This document shows positions 12,795-21,904 of a stretch of DNA of 47,502 nucleotides, in pieces (positions within the stretch are counted from its first letter, which is position 1; the number at the start of each line of letters is the position of its first letter). The notes under the pieces are model-generated. The model was not told where the DNA came from, did no database searches, and saw nothing but the letters and a program-made list of their open reading frames with translations. Where the stretch lies: the NCBI GenBank assembly GCA_902801885.1, contig CADCJX010000025.1, forward strand, positions 1 to 47,502. The letters are read 5' to 3'. The stretch is from an uncultured Bacteroidia bacterium. GTDB taxonomy: Bacteria; Bacteroidota; Bacteroidia; Bacteroidales; UBA932. Made by a program: the position numbers and the translations under genes.

Positions 12795-13601
12795 ATGAAA
12801 AAGTTTATTATCATCCTTGCAGCTGCGATGATGACTGTCTCTTGCAGCGAACAGTTCAATGCAGCATACCTTCTGTCCAGCGGAGCCAAGATAGCCCAGG
12901 CGGCGACCCTTTCCGACGAGCAGATCCAGGCTTACGTAGGTCAGTACATCAAGCAGTTGGACGCACAGAACACCGTGCTCCCCGAGAGCAATGCCTACGT
13001 AAAGAGGGTCCGCAACCTTACAAAGGGCATCACTTCAGTTGACAATGTTCCCCTTAACTTCAAGGTCTACCAGACCAACGATGTCAACGCATTCGCCTGC
13101 GCAGACGGAAGCGTCAGGATCTACACCGGTCTCCTAGACAGGATGACAGACGACGAGGTTCTCGGAGTAGTAGGACATGAGATCGGCCACGTAGCACTGA
13201 AGCATTCCAAGAAGCAGTTCCAGGCAGCTCTCAGGAACTCTGCAATCAGGGATGCCGTTGTCTCGACAGGCGGAGCGGTTGCCGTTTTGACAGCCTCCCA
13301 GCTTGGAGACATCGGAGAGGCTCTCCTCAGCGCCAAGTTCTCCAGGAAACAGGAAAACCAGGCCGATGACTATGGTTACCAGTTCCTGGTGGATCACGGC
13401 AAGAATCCTTGGGCTATGGCAATGGCCTTCGAGGAGCTCCTGAACATGTCGACAGGAGGCTCTTCATCCGGAACTCAGGCAGCTTCCGGCACTTCGGTAT
13501 CCGACCTGTTCTCCGACCACCCTGCCACTCAGGACAGGATCAACAAGATGGCCACCAGGGCTACCAATGACGGTTACAAGCGCCCTGCAAAGAGAAAATA
13601 G
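12795..13601 (+). CDS. M48-family zinc metalloprotease lipoprotein
   Basis: 268 residues. The signal peptide ends in a lipobox (TVSC, Cys about residue 15). The zinc motif HEIGH lies at about residues 128-132 in VLGVVGHEIGHVALKHSKKQ, and the third ligand glutamate is in the downstream ENQADDYG motif. This is the layout of LoiP/YggG-type (M48) periplasmic proteases that degrade misfolded envelope proteins. The ATG at 12795 was preferred to the in-frame upstream extension because it begins the signal peptide. An alanine/serine/glycine-rich stretch (SSSGTQAASGTS) precedes the C-terminal helix. The next gene, also a lipoprotein, starts 19 bp downstream and is probably co-transcribed. Confidence 0.93.
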   Translation: MKKFIIILAAAMMTVSCSEQFNAAYLLSSGAKIAQAATLSDEQIQAYVGQYIKQLDAQNTVLPESNAYVKRVRNLTKGITSVDNVPLNFKVYQTNDVNAFACADGSVRIYTGLLDRMTDDEVLGVVGHEIGHVALKHSKKQFQAALRNSAIRDAVVSTGGAVAVLTASQLGDIGEALLSAKFSRKQENQADDYGYQFLVDHGKNPWAMAMAFEELLNMSTGGSSSGTQAASGTSVSDLFSDHPATQDRINKMATRATNDGYKRPAKRK

Positions 13602-13620
13602 GACAAAAAAATAGAAATCA

Positions 13621-15717
13621 ATGAAAAAGAGCATCGTAATACTGGCCGGGCTGCTCCTGCTTGCAGGCTGTGCCAAGCAGACGACCACAAGCGTACCTGT
13701 TGCCCCCCATGCCGTCTTCGCTGAAGGCATGATAGACAAGATCCAGCCTGAAGGCTGGCTGAAGGAGATCCTCGAACGTCAGCGTGACGGTCTGGCGGGT
13801 CATCCCGAGGCCATGGCCTATCCGTTCAACACTGTCCTTTGGGCCGGTGAACTCAAGCGTGATTCCGAATCCCGCGGAGCAGACTGGTGGCGTTTTGAAC
13901 AGACCGCCTACTATCTCGACGGTATCACCCGTCTTGGCTTCCTGCTGGATGACCAGAAATTCCTGGACACCTGGCAGGAGAATATAGAATATGTACTCGC
14001 CCATCCACTCCCGGCCAAAGCCGGAATGACAGAAGAAGAAGCCATGCAACAGCTTCAGCGTGGCCGCCGTCCCAGGAGTTTCGACGCCCAGGTGTCGGCT
14101 GATCCCGAAGCGCAGAAGCGTTTCGAGCAGATGCAGGCCCGCATGAAGGAGCGTATGGCAAAGCAGGCCAGGATCCTCATGGCTGACCGTTCCGAAGGAC
14201 GTCTCGGTCCTGAGACCGGCTCCATGGCATGGCCTTTCGCCGTGTTCTTCCGTGCAGTCCAGGCCTACTATGAGGCCACCGGCGACCCCAGGATCCCCGA
14301 AGCACTTGAGAAGAACTACCTCTCATATTCATTGGACGAACTGGCACAGGACCGCTACGTTATCAACGTTGAAGGAATACTCTGGACCTACGCACTTACC
14401 GGCAACCAGGCTCTCCTGGACCTGGCAGTCAACGCCTGGGAAAGGGGTGAATCCAACATGACCCAGGAAACTGCGCTGGACGACAGTGAATTCCACATGC
14501 ACGGAGTCACCATGAACGAACTCCTGAAGGTCCCTCTCCTGCTTTACGCCTATACCGGTGAGGAGAAATATCTCCAGGCAGCCCTTCACGCAGAAGAGAA
14601 GATGGAGGCACCCAACATGCTCATCGACGGTATCAACTCATCCTCTGAGGCCCTGGCAGGAAACGATCCCCTTGCGAGCCATGAGACCTGTGACATCTCC
14701 GACTACACCTGGACCATGGGCTACTACCTGATGGTCACCGGAGACGGCCAGTGGGCTGACAGGATAGAGAAAGGAATCTTCAACGGCGGTTTCGGAGCCA
14801 TAACGAAGGACTTCAAGACCATGCAGTACTTCTCCTGCCCCAACCAGTTCATCGCCACCGGCAATTCTAACCACAATGCCTTCAAATACGGCCTGACCTG
14901 GATGCAGTACCGTCCGATCCACGAGACCGAATGCTGTATCGGCAACCTGCACCGTTATTTCCCGAACTACGTCGCCCGCATGTGGATGAAAGACCGTAAG
15001 GGCCAGCCCGTGGCCGCCCTTTACGGACCTTCTTCCGTTGAATATGAACTCGGCAAGGGCATCACCGTTAAAATCGAGGAGAAGACCGCCTATCCTTTCG
15101 AGGAGCAGGTCTGCTTCGAGTTCAGTTTCTTCAAGAACGGAAAGCCTTACGCCAAGGCCGTCGACATGGACTTCACCTACCGCATCCCCGGATGGGTCAA
15201 GGGCCAGGAAACCGGATTCAAGACAGTCAGCAAGCAATGGAAGACAGGAGACACCTACAAAGTTGACCTCCCCATGGAGATCGAGATCGTAGACAACCCT
15301 GTGACCGGTTCTTCAGTCCAAAGAGGCCCGGTGGTCTATTCCTATGCCATCCCCGCCAACGTCGAGGAGGATCCTGCCATCTACGAGAATCTTGCTGGAA
15401 AGGTTTCCGCCAATCCTGATTTCAAGAGCTGGTCCATGACACCAGCAGGAAAATGGAACTATGCCCTTGTCAAGGATGGCCTGAAGGATCTGAAGGTAGA
15501 GAAGACAGGAGCTCAGGGCTTCCCGTTCGATCTGGAGACAGTTCCGCTCAAGATCCGCGTGCCTGTCACCGGAGTCAAGGGCTGGACTCTCAAGGAGAAC
15601 CGCTTCACGCCTGCTCTTCCGGAGACCTTCAAGACTGAAGGCAAGGTTGAGTACATCGACCTCGTCCCCTACGGCAGCACCACACTACGCGTCACGATTT
15701 TCCCTACAGCTGAATAG
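13621..15717 (+). CDS. GH127-type glycoside hydrolase lipoprotein (DUF1680 family)
   Basis: 698 residues with a lipoprotein signal (LLLLAGC, Cys about 17). The central (alpha/alpha)6-barrel region belongs to the beta-L-arabinofuranosidase GH127/GH146 clan. The CCIGNLHRYFPNYVARMW block carries the tandem cysteines (about 438-439) which in characterised GH127 enzymes supply the nucleophile and a zinc ligand. A beta-sandwich region follows to the C-terminus. It would act on arabinose-containing plant glycans or a related furanoside at the cell surface or in the periplasm; the exact substrate is not visible. No susC/susD genes are near. It shares a likely transcript with the M48 gene and ends at a strong terminator. 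Confidence 0.88.
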   Translation: MKKSIVILAGLLLLAGCAKQTTTSVPVAPHAVFAEGMIDKIQPEGWLKEILERQRDGLAGHPEAMAYPFNTVLWAGELKRDSESRGADWWRFEQTAYYLDGITRLGFLLDDQKFLDTWQENIEYVLAHPLPAKAGMTEEEAMQQLQRGRRPRSFDAQVSADPEAQKRFEQMQARMKERMAKQARILMADRSEGRLGPETGSMAWPFAVFFRAVQAYYEATGDPRIPEALEKNYLSYSLDELAQDRYVINVEGILWTYALTGNQALLDLAVNAWERGESNMTQETALDDSEFHMHGVTMNELLKVPLLLYAYTGEEKYLQAALHAEEKMEAPNMLIDGINSSSEALAGNDPLASHETCDISDYTWTMGYYLMVTGDGQWADRIEKGIFNGGFGAITKDFKTMQYFSCPNQFIATGNSNHNAFKYGLTWMQYRPIHETECCIGNLHRYFPNYVARMWMKDRKGQPVAALYGPSSVEYELGKGITVKIEEKTAYPFEEQVCFEFSFFKNGKPYAKAVDMDFTYRIPGWVKGQETGFKTVSKQWKTGDTYKVDLPMEIEIVDNPVTGSSVQRGPVVYSYAIPANVEEDPAIYENLAGKVSANPDFKSWSMTPAGKWNYALVKDGLKDLKVEKTGAQGFPFDLETVPLKIRVPVTGVKGWTLKENRFTPALPETFKTEGKVEYIDLVPYGSTTLRVTIFPTAE

Positions 15718-15741
15718 CATTCTCACGGTACTGAATATCCT

Positions 15742-15776
15742 AAAAGGGCTGATCCGGAATGGGTCAGCCCTTTTTT
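15742..15776 (+). terminator. intrinsic terminator
   Basis: AAAAGGGCTGA (15742-15752) pairs with TCAGCCCTTTT (from 15764) around a short loop, ending in a run of six T. It closes the M48-GH127 operon. Confidence 0.93.
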
Positions 15777-15869
15777 CTCCGAAGTAATTTCAAGAGAAGT
15801 CCGAAAAAAAATAGGAGGTATCGGATTCTTTTCTTACCTTCGCAAGGACACCATCCTAAATAGTAGAAT

Positions 15870-16229
15870 ATGCGCAGACTTACAAAGAAAGAGCGGATAA
15901 TCATGGATCACTTCTGGAGACAGGGCCCTTTGTTCACTAGGGACCTGCTGAACAGCTACCATGATCCCAGGCCTTCATTTAATACACTGGCTTCACAAGT
16001 ACGGACATTGGAACAGGATGGTTTCCTTAAGCGCGAGCTTCTCGGCAACGCCTATCGTTACTCGCCAATCAGTTCTGAAAAAGAATACGGACGCAAGACC
16101 ATTTCTGGGACCATAGAAGATTTCTTCAACAATTCCTACTTGGACGTCATCCATTCACTGGTAAAAGAGGAAAGGATATCGCTCGAGGAACTCAAGGGAC
16201 TGGTAGAACGTATTGAAAAAGGAGAGTAG
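15870..16229 (+). CDS. BlaI/MecI-family transcriptional repressor
   Basis: A 119-residue winged-helix protein. It begins MRRLTKKERIIMDHFW and has the family's recognition-helix region (TLASQVRTLEQDGFLKRE, residues about 40-57) and a C-terminal dimerisation helix. In BlaI/MecI systems the repressor is cleaved or released when a partner M56 sensor protease is activated. That partner is the next gene, starting 2 bp after this stop. It probably autoregulates the five-gene run up to 21,629. A -7-like TACCTTCG lies near 15,835. No beta-lactamase is present, so the signal is probably something other than beta-lactams. Confidence 0.92.
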   Translation: MRRLTKKERIIMDHFWRQGPLFTRDLLNSYHDPRPSFNTLASQVRTLEQDGFLKRELLGNAYRYSPISSEKEYGRKTISGTIEDFFNNSYLDVIHSLVKEERISLEELKGLVERIEKGE

Positions 16230-16231
16230 CC

Positions 16232-17293
16232 ATGCTAGCCTGTTTGATCTATACGGCCAAGGTTGCCGCTGCACTTATAGTCTTCCACCTATTCTTCCGA
16301 CTCCTGCTCAGCCGTGAGACTTTTCATCGTTTGAACAGGATTGTCTTGCTCTCAGGTGTGGTCATTTCCTTCCTGCTGCCTCTCTGCATAATTACTGTCA
16401 ACATAACGATCAACTCAGCGCGGACTTCCCATAAACCGAATTACCTATGGACTCACGATACCGGTGTGGATTGGTGGGTCATAGTCTTTTTCGGGATCTT
16501 TCTCTTGGGAGTGCTCGCTACTCTGGTCAGGCTGTTCATCGCTTTACACCGGGTCAACAAGATGATCAAACAGGGTGAGAAACATCCCCAACCTGACGGT
16601 AACACGGTAGTGATCATCGATTCTCACGATGGAGAACGACATCTGTCTCCCTCCAGTTGGATGGGATATATATTCTTAAGACGTGAGGACTTCCTCTCAG
16701 CCGAGATGACTGGATTAAATAACAGTCCAGTCTATTGCCACGAGGCCGCCCATTCAGCGCTACATCACTCCTTGGACCTGCTTTTCCTGGATCTCTGCTT
16801 GATTCTCCAATGGTTCAATCCAGCCATTTGGCTCCTCCGCCGAGAACTGGCTGCAATCCATGAATATGAGGCTGACAAGGCGGTGCTGGACAAAGGGTTC
16901 AACACCAGAGAATACCAATTGTTGCTTGTGCAGAAGTCCATGTCTGATACCGGATATTCAGTAGTCAATAATTTCAATCAAAGTGCCCTCAAGGGCAGAA
17001 TTGACATGATGCTCCGTAGGCCGTCCAGAAGCAGGCGGGCATCAAGAGTGCTGGTTCTGATTCCTCTGGTTTGTTTAGGTCTGGCCATGAACGCACGATG
17101 GGAGTTTCAGATCGGCCAAGGCAGACCGTACATCATCGTCGGTGACAACGATAACATAATCTTGCGAGTGGACGGAAAAGAGTTCGACAAAGGGCGCATG
17201 GATGAGATTGATCCACACAAGATCAAATCAGTCTCCGTCAAGAAGGACGGGAAGGGTGGAGGCACGATTGATATTTTTTTGAACAACGAATAA
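16232..17293 (+). CDS. BlaR1-like M56 membrane metallopeptidase
   Basis: 353 residues. Three N-terminal membrane helices (about 1-26, 36-58, 78-102) are followed by a cytosolic zinc protease domain with HEAAH (His about 170) and the downstream HEYEADKAVL motif holding the third ligand, then a fourth helix near residue 275. There is no penicillin-binding sensor domain. Instead the protein ends in a short exterior segment (VDGKEFDKGRMDEIDPHKI then a Gly-rich IDIFLNNE end) resembling a TonB-plug-like motif common in Bacteroidota M56 proteins. It likely senses an envelope signal and inactivates the upstream repressor. The gap to the repressor gene is 2 bp. Confidence 0.9.
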   Translation: MLACLIYTAKVAAALIVFHLFFRLLLSRETFHRLNRIVLLSGVVISFLLPLCIITVNITINSARTSHKPNYLWTHDTGVDWWVIVFFGIFLLGVLATLVRLFIALHRVNKMIKQGEKHPQPDGNTVVIIDSHDGERHLSPSSWMGYIFLRREDFLSAEMTGLNNSPVYCHEAAHSALHHSLDLLFLDLCLILQWFNPAIWLLRRELAAIHEYEADKAVLDKGFNTREYQLLLVQKSMSDTGYSVVNNFNQSALKGRIDMMLRRPSRSRRASRVLVLIPLVCLGLAMNARWEFQIGQGRPYIIVGDNDNIILRVDGKEFDKGRMDEIDPHKIKSVSVKKDGKGGGTIDIFLNNE

Positions 17294-17308
17294 CATTTAT
17301 TTTACAAT

Positions 17309-18286
17309 ATGGTCAGGTATTTATCAATAATCGCGTGCGCTATATTATTCATGTCGGCCTCTATCAGCGTTGACGCCCAGGAGCACGTAGTAGTCTCTGC
17401 CAAGCCCAGGCAGACGGAGAAAGCCAAGGTGTCTGGGTACGAAAGGATTGGTGACGCCCTATATGAAGTTATCTACGAGTACCGCGTCAAGACGAAGGTC
17501 ATCGGCCAATTATCTGCCAGTTCCGAGGGCTCTACAATCACGGTAAGGAGCGGCCAAACCGAAATATCGGAAGGTCAGGACAATACAGTCAGCGACACCT
17601 ACTCGACTATCCTGCAGTTCGGTACCGAGCAGGCTCGTTTCCTTGACTATCTAGCGTATAGAGTGGACTCTCTTGCCAACGCCGGAGCTCCGGAAGATTC
17701 GATTGCCAAAGCAAATAACGATGTAGACCGCAGCGCTTTCTACTTCGACCCAGTAATCTTCCAGAACTGGCCGGAAGGTTCCATGACCGTCGACGATGTC
17801 CTGGTTCCCGGGACGTTCACATATTCAGAGAATATGGCGCATGGGTGGACTTTCGGGGACGGCCAGAAAGAGATCTGCGGCTATCCTTGCCAGGAGGCGA
17901 AGACCAGTTACGGCGGCCGTGAGTGGACCGTATGGTTCGCACCGAGTATCCCCTCCAACGCCGGTCCTTGGAAACTCGGCGGTCTGCCGGGCCTTATCAT
18001 GGAGGCCCAGGATGCTGAAGGAATCCACCATTTCACAGCCACTGCACTGCGCAAGGCAGCCTGCCCAATTGTACGTGTCCAAGACGCCGGACGTGACAAG
18101 ACCCAGCGTGATCGCTTCATCCAGCGCAAGAATGCCTCCGGAGGCAATTCGCTTAACAATATTCCGACAGAGAGCATCACCAGCATTTCCGTCTTCAAGA
18201 ATGATAACGGTGGCACAATCAAGGTTAATGGCCGTGTGACCGTTCGCATGACCAATCACACATGGATCCCTCTCGAGCTTGAATAG
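17309..18286 (+). CDS. GLPGLI family secreted protein
   Basis: 325 residues with a signal peptide ending ISVDAQ (about residue 24). The diagnostic motif GLPGLIMEAQDAEG lies near residue 229, preceded by the WTVWFAPSIPSNAGPWKLG segment usual for the family. The biochemical role of GLPGLI proteins is not established. They recur beside M56 peptidases and TonB-receptor-like proteins in Bacteroidota, as here. The gene starts 15 bp after the M56 gene and ends 3 bp before the receptor gene, so it belongs to the same operon. A periplasmic location is inferred from the signal peptide. Confidence 0.9.
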   Translation: MVRYLSIIACAILFMSASISVDAQEHVVVSAKPRQTEKAKVSGYERIGDALYEVIYEYRVKTKVIGQLSASSEGSTITVRSGQTEISEGQDNTVSDTYSTILQFGTEQARFLDYLAYRVDSLANAGAPEDSIAKANNDVDRSAFYFDPVIFQNWPEGSMTVDDVLVPGTFTYSENMAHGWTFGDGQKEICGYPCQEAKTSYGGREWTVWFAPSIPSNAGPWKLGGLPGLIMEAQDAEGIHHFTATALRKAACPIVRVQDAGRDKTQRDRFIQRKNASGGNSLNNIPTESITSISVFKNDNGGTIKVNGRVTVRMTNHTWIPLELE

Positions 18287-18289
18287 ACA

Positions 18290-20869
18290 ATGCGCAAGGC
18301 CGTCTCCCTGTTGATTCTTTTGCTTGCCTCGTACGCTCTCCCTGCGCAGATTGTGATCCAGGGCAGCGTGCGCGACGAGGAAGGAGTTGCTATAGCCGGC
18401 GTCGTGGTCTCGCTGCAGCAACAGGGCAAGACTCTCAGTTACGGAACAACCGGGAAGGATGGCCGCTACCGTCTTAATGTCCAGGCAGGCGGAGACACTG
18501 CGACAGTCATATTCAATCACCTGACTTTCGAGAAGCTTGAAGTTCCTATCACTCTTGGGAGTCGGGACCTCGATGTTATCCTGAGGGAGCGAAGCGAAAC
18601 CCTCAAGGAAGTCACAGTCACTGCACCGGTGGTCAAGCTAAGAGGAGACACGCTTTCATTCTGGCTGCCTGCACTTGCTGCCCGGGAGGACTACACTTTG
18701 GAAGATGCCATGAAGCGTATCCCTGGAATAGAAGTCGACGAGAGCGGAAGGATTTCATACCAAGGAAGGGCGATCAGCCATTTCTACATAGACGGGGTGG
18801 ACATACTGGGAGGAAAGTATACCCTCGCCACACGAGGCATTTCGGCGAAAATGGTCGACCAGGTCGAGATTCTGGACAATCACCATAGCGTCAAAATGGA
18901 GCGCAACACTGGCCGGACCAACGAGGTGGCCATGAATATAAAACTGAACAAGGAAGCCAGGATCAAGCCGACAGGCAGCAGTGAAGCCAGGGCCGGCTGG
19001 GGTTCTGAAGGGTTCCTCGGCCGCATCGGCGGCTCGCTAATGCGATTCGGGGGCAAGGATCAGGCTATTCTTGCAGCCAAATTAGGCAATGACGCCCAAT
19101 TTGCTCAAAGCGAGACCTCTGACTATTTCTCCTCAAACCAGATTTCAGGGAAGGCCTCGACTCTTGCCGGATCAGTGTCCGGCTCCTCTGCACCACTCGA
19201 TGCCAGGTACTATCTGCGCCCGATGGATGCCTATGTCAGCCTGGACGCCTCACATAAGCAGTCAGAAGATGTAAGGCTAAGGCTTAACAGCCATTACGCT
19301 TACAGCTACGGCACTTATGACTATTCAACCCGCAGCGACTACTATGCTGGTGATAATGTCGTGACTCTCAAAGAGGTTTTCAACCCGTCAAGTAAATTAC
19401 ACGTTCCTTCCATCGGACTTGACTACCAACTCAACTCTGCTGAACGCTACCTCAACGAACGGTTTAGGGCGACAGCTAATCTCATCACGAACACCATGGC
19501 TACCATGCGTGACGACGATCCATTGGACCAAAGATCCAGCATCCGCTCCATTAGGCTTCAGAACAGTTTGGACTGGAGGAAACTCCTAGGGGACCGGCGT
19601 ATCTATTTCAATAATACTATTGCATGGACGTCATCGCCCTCTGTTCAGTACAGCTTTGCCGGCCTCGGCTTGGCAGGCCAGCAAGACGGCTTCAGCCACA
19701 ACCTGAGTGTCAACCAGAGAATCAGTACTGCGCACGACTGGCGACGGCTGACCCTTGATTTGCCTCTGAACGCCACAATCGATTACGACAGGATTGGCAA
19801 TACCTTGGTTTTTGGGGACATCAAGGCCCAAGGTAGCCTGACCGGTTTTAATGGTGCCATATTGTTTTCTCCTCTTCTGCGATGGAGGTCCCCTTCCAAG
19901 CAACTGCAAATTGATTTAAGAGTCGATTTGGGCGGAAAGGGGCTCTCTGTCCGCGACCGTTTCACCGGCAACATCGACAAATGCTTCCTGCCCATCCTGG
20001 ACCCGAATCTATCTCTCGACTGGACAGCTACGGCGCGTTCACAATTCAGGCTTACAGCTTCATCCAGACGGACCGTCGGCGACATCATGGATTTTCTAAG
20101 GACTCCTGTCATGTCCTCTTACCGCAGCATACGGCAGAATCCTGGAATTCTGCGGGACGGGAGGAACAGCAGGATTTCGCTTGCCTATGACTGGAAACGT
20201 CCTATTGAACTCTGGTTCTTTCACTCCGATATCACGGCGTCCAGAAACAAGACTAACCTCAGGAGTTCCCAGATGGTTGAAACAGATCAGATATGGATCA
20301 CCAGTATCCCCGAGCCTGTCAGTTCCGACGGACTGACCTTCTCCGGGAGTCTATCCAAACGATTCCAGCTGACCTCCACCAAGCTTATGGTTGGAATCCG
20401 GGCCGGCAGTAACCGGAACTCCATCACCCAGCAGGGCCGTGCCATCAACTACAAGGGTGACAACATGCGTCTCAATTGGGAAGCCAGCACTGCACCATGG
20501 AAATGGATATCTCTTTCCTACAAAGGTTACTGGAGCAGGAATGGAAGCTCCTACCTGGGGAACCGAACCGCTTTTGTCACCCAGACACATGCAGGGACTC
20601 TGTCGGTATTCCCCGTAACAGCCTTAAGGGTGTATTTAGACACGGATTTTATTCATACACAGATTGTCGGAGACCTGTTCAAGAATATGGCCCTCGGCCA
20701 GGCCGGAATCGAATGGAACAAGAATAAGGTCCGTTATAAACTCCTGGTCCACAACATCTTTGACACCAGGAATTACGCCTACTCTATTTTCACCGGCCTG
20801 GACACGTTCTCCTACGATTACGCCCTCCGTGGACGCGAAATACTATTTTCTATCACTTACACTATTTAA
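18290..20869 (+). CDS. TonB-receptor-like outer-membrane protein with CarboxypepD_reg domain
   Basis: 859 residues. Signal peptide (about 1-19), a carboxypeptidase-regulatory-like beta-sandwich (about 20-100, IVIQGSVRDEEGVAIAGVVV), a plug domain (about 105-215, TLEDAMKRIPGIEVDESGRI and FYIDGVDILGGKY), then a beta-barrel rich in alternating aromatic/polar strands ending REILFSITYTI. This is the SusC-like architecture without an adjacent susD. It sits in the outer membrane and may be a transporter or a surface scaffold handling the product of the GLPGLI gene 3 bp upstream. No TonB box can be pinned down. Confidence 0.88.
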   Translation: MRKAVSLLILLLASYALPAQIVIQGSVRDEEGVAIAGVVVSLQQQGKTLSYGTTGKDGRYRLNVQAGGDTATVIFNHLTFEKLEVPITLGSRDLDVILRERSETLKEVTVTAPVVKLRGDTLSFWLPALAAREDYTLEDAMKRIPGIEVDESGRISYQGRAISHFYIDGVDILGGKYTLATRGISAKMVDQVEILDNHHSVKMERNTGRTNEVAMNIKLNKEARIKPTGSSEARAGWGSEGFLGRIGGSLMRFGGKDQAILAAKLGNDAQFAQSETSDYFSSNQISGKASTLAGSVSGSSAPLDARYYLRPMDAYVSLDASHKQSEDVRLRLNSHYAYSYGTYDYSTRSDYYAGDNVVTLKEVFNPSSKLHVPSIGLDYQLNSAERYLNERFRATANLITNTMATMRDDDPLDQRSSIRSIRLQNSLDWRKLLGDRRIYFNNTIAWTSSPSVQYSFAGLGLAGQQDGFSHNLSVNQRISTAHDWRRLTLDLPLNATIDYDRIGNTLVFGDIKAQGSLTGFNGAILFSPLLRWRSPSKQLQIDLRVDLGGKGLSVRDRFTGNIDKCFLPILDPNLSLDWTATARSQFRLTASSRRTVGDIMDFLRTPVMSSYRSIRQNPGILRDGRNSRISLAYDWKRPIELWFFHSDITASRNKTNLRSSQMVETDQIWITSIPEPVSSDGLTFSGSLSKRFQLTSTKLMVGIRAGSNRNSITQQGRAINYKGDNMRLNWEASTAPWKWISLSYKGYWSRNGSSYLGNRTAFVTQTHAGTLSVFPVTALRVYLDTDFIHTQIVGDLFKNMALGQAGIEWNKNKVRYKLLVHNIFDTRNYAYSIFTGLDTFSYDYALRGREILFSITYTI

Positions 20870-20873
20870 CGGG

Positions 20874-21629
20874 ATGAAAACAACTGTCGCAATTACGTTG
20901 GCTTTATTGTCTTGCTTAGCGTTCACATTTCCTGAAAGATTCATAATCAATGAGATCAATGGTCATGAATACGTCGAGATGGGAGATGGACTGAAATGGG
21001 CGACTTGCAATGTCGGTGCGAGCGTTCCTCAAGAAGCCGGCGATTATTATTCCTGGGGTGAGACATCTACGAAGGATGACTATCGGTGGGAGACCTACAA
21101 ATGGATGGAAAAAGGGAAGGGAGAGTGGAGTTCCATTACGAAATATACAATCAAGGACGGAATGACAGAAGGGATATGGTATCAAAAGTCCTCGACCGAT
21201 TCAACCAGCTTCGAATTCACCGGAGACGAATTGACATCCTTAACTCACGAAGATGACGCAGCTGTTGTTAATTGGGGCGGCTCATGGAGGACACCTACGG
21301 TCCAAGAATGGAATCGCTTGATAGACAACAGCAAATTCGTATGGAGGTGGAAGAAGATAAATGGAGTTCCGGGATTCAAGGTCACCAGCAAAATCAAAGG
21401 CTACCTTGGGAACAGCATATTCCTTCCAGCCTCCGGAGGTTATGAGGGGAACAAGCCTACCATGAGAGGCAATGGTGGCTATTATTGGTCTTCGACATTG
21501 AGTTACGAGAACAGTGACGGGGCGTATGATCTCGGATTCCTCGTTAACCCGCGGACCAGGAAAAAGATAATCGACCTCGGTCCTGATTTCAGGCTCTACG
21601 GCCTTTCAGTCCGTGCTGTATCAGACTAA
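20874..21629 (+). CDS. secreted protein with Fib_succ_major (FISUMP-type) domain
   Basis: 251 residues starting with a hydrophobic signal (MKTTVAITLALLSCLAFTFP). The rest matches the Fibrobacter succinogenes major paralogous domain pattern: MGDGLKWATCNVGASVPQEAGDYYSWGET, then NWGGSWRTPTVQEWNRLID, then the NSIFLPASGGYEG and GGYYWSSTLSYENS blocks. Function is unknown; it is a secreted or surface beta-rich domain. The ATG at 20,874 lies 4 bp after the receptor stop, so it is the last gene of the operon. An upstream extension of the frame overlaps the receptor gene and was discarded. Confidence 0.85.
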   Translation: MKTTVAITLALLSCLAFTFPERFIINEINGHEYVEMGDGLKWATCNVGASVPQEAGDYYSWGETSTKDDYRWETYKWMEKGKGEWSSITKYTIKDGMTEGIWYQKSSTDSTSFEFTGDELTSLTHEDDAAVVNWGGSWRTPTVQEWNRLIDNSKFVWRWKKINGVPGFKVTSKIKGYLGNSIFLPASGGYEGNKPTMRGNGGYYWSSTLSYENSDGAYDLGFLVNPRTRKKIIDLGPDFRLYGLSVRAVSD

Positions 21630-21701
21630 CTACTATCTCTAACTGAATTAAACGAGGAAGTGGCCCAAAATAAGCGATTTAGCATAAACAACAAAACAAT
21701 A

Positions 21702-21734
21702 ATCCTTGGAAATTCTTTACCGAATTCCAAGGAT
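21702..21734. terminator. bidirectional hairpin between the operon end and tRNA-Val
   Basis: ATCCTTGGAA (21702-21711) pairs perfectly with TTCCAAGGAT (21725-21734), and both flanks are A/T-rich. It lies between convergent transcription units (the secreted-protein operon on plus and tRNA-Val on minus) and can serve both. Confidence 0.65.
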
Positions 21735-21764
21735 AATTAATTAAAAATCTGCAACTTGACTTTG

Positions 21765-21839
21765 TGGAAACAACTGGATTCGAACCAGTGACCCCCTGCT
21801 TGTAAGGCAGGTGCTCTGAACCAGCTGAGCTATGCTTCC
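21765..21839 (-). tRNA. tRNA-Val (UAC anticodon)
   Basis: 75 nt on the minus strand. Acceptor stem GGAAGCA / TGTTTCC (one G-U pair), U8-A9, D-arm GCTC / GAGC, anticodon arm CCTGC-CTTACAA-GCAGG giving anticodon TAC, variable loop GGGTC, T-arm ACTGG-TTCGAAT-CCAGT, discriminator A. The 3' CCA is not encoded. Confidence 0.97.
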
Positions 21840-21866
21840 AGAATTATTCCCCTCGGAAGGGGAATG

Positions 21867-21897
21867 CAAAAATACTACAGATTTTCAATTCCACAAA
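21867..21897 (-). promoter_or_regulatory. tRNA-Val promoter
   Basis: On the minus strand TTTG (21897-21894) and TATTTTTG (21874-21867) are separated by exactly 19 bp, the Bacteroidota promoter spacing. A perfect hairpin (ATTCCCCT / AGGGGAAT, 21846-21865) lies between the box and the tRNA and overlaps the expected start site. Confidence 0.72.
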
Positions 21898-21904
21898 ATA
21901 AATC

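Noticed and set aside
14638-15237. A 199-codon open frame on the minus strand
   Set aside because: It is antisense to the GH127-type gene, an effect of G+C-biased third codon positions, with no upstream signals.
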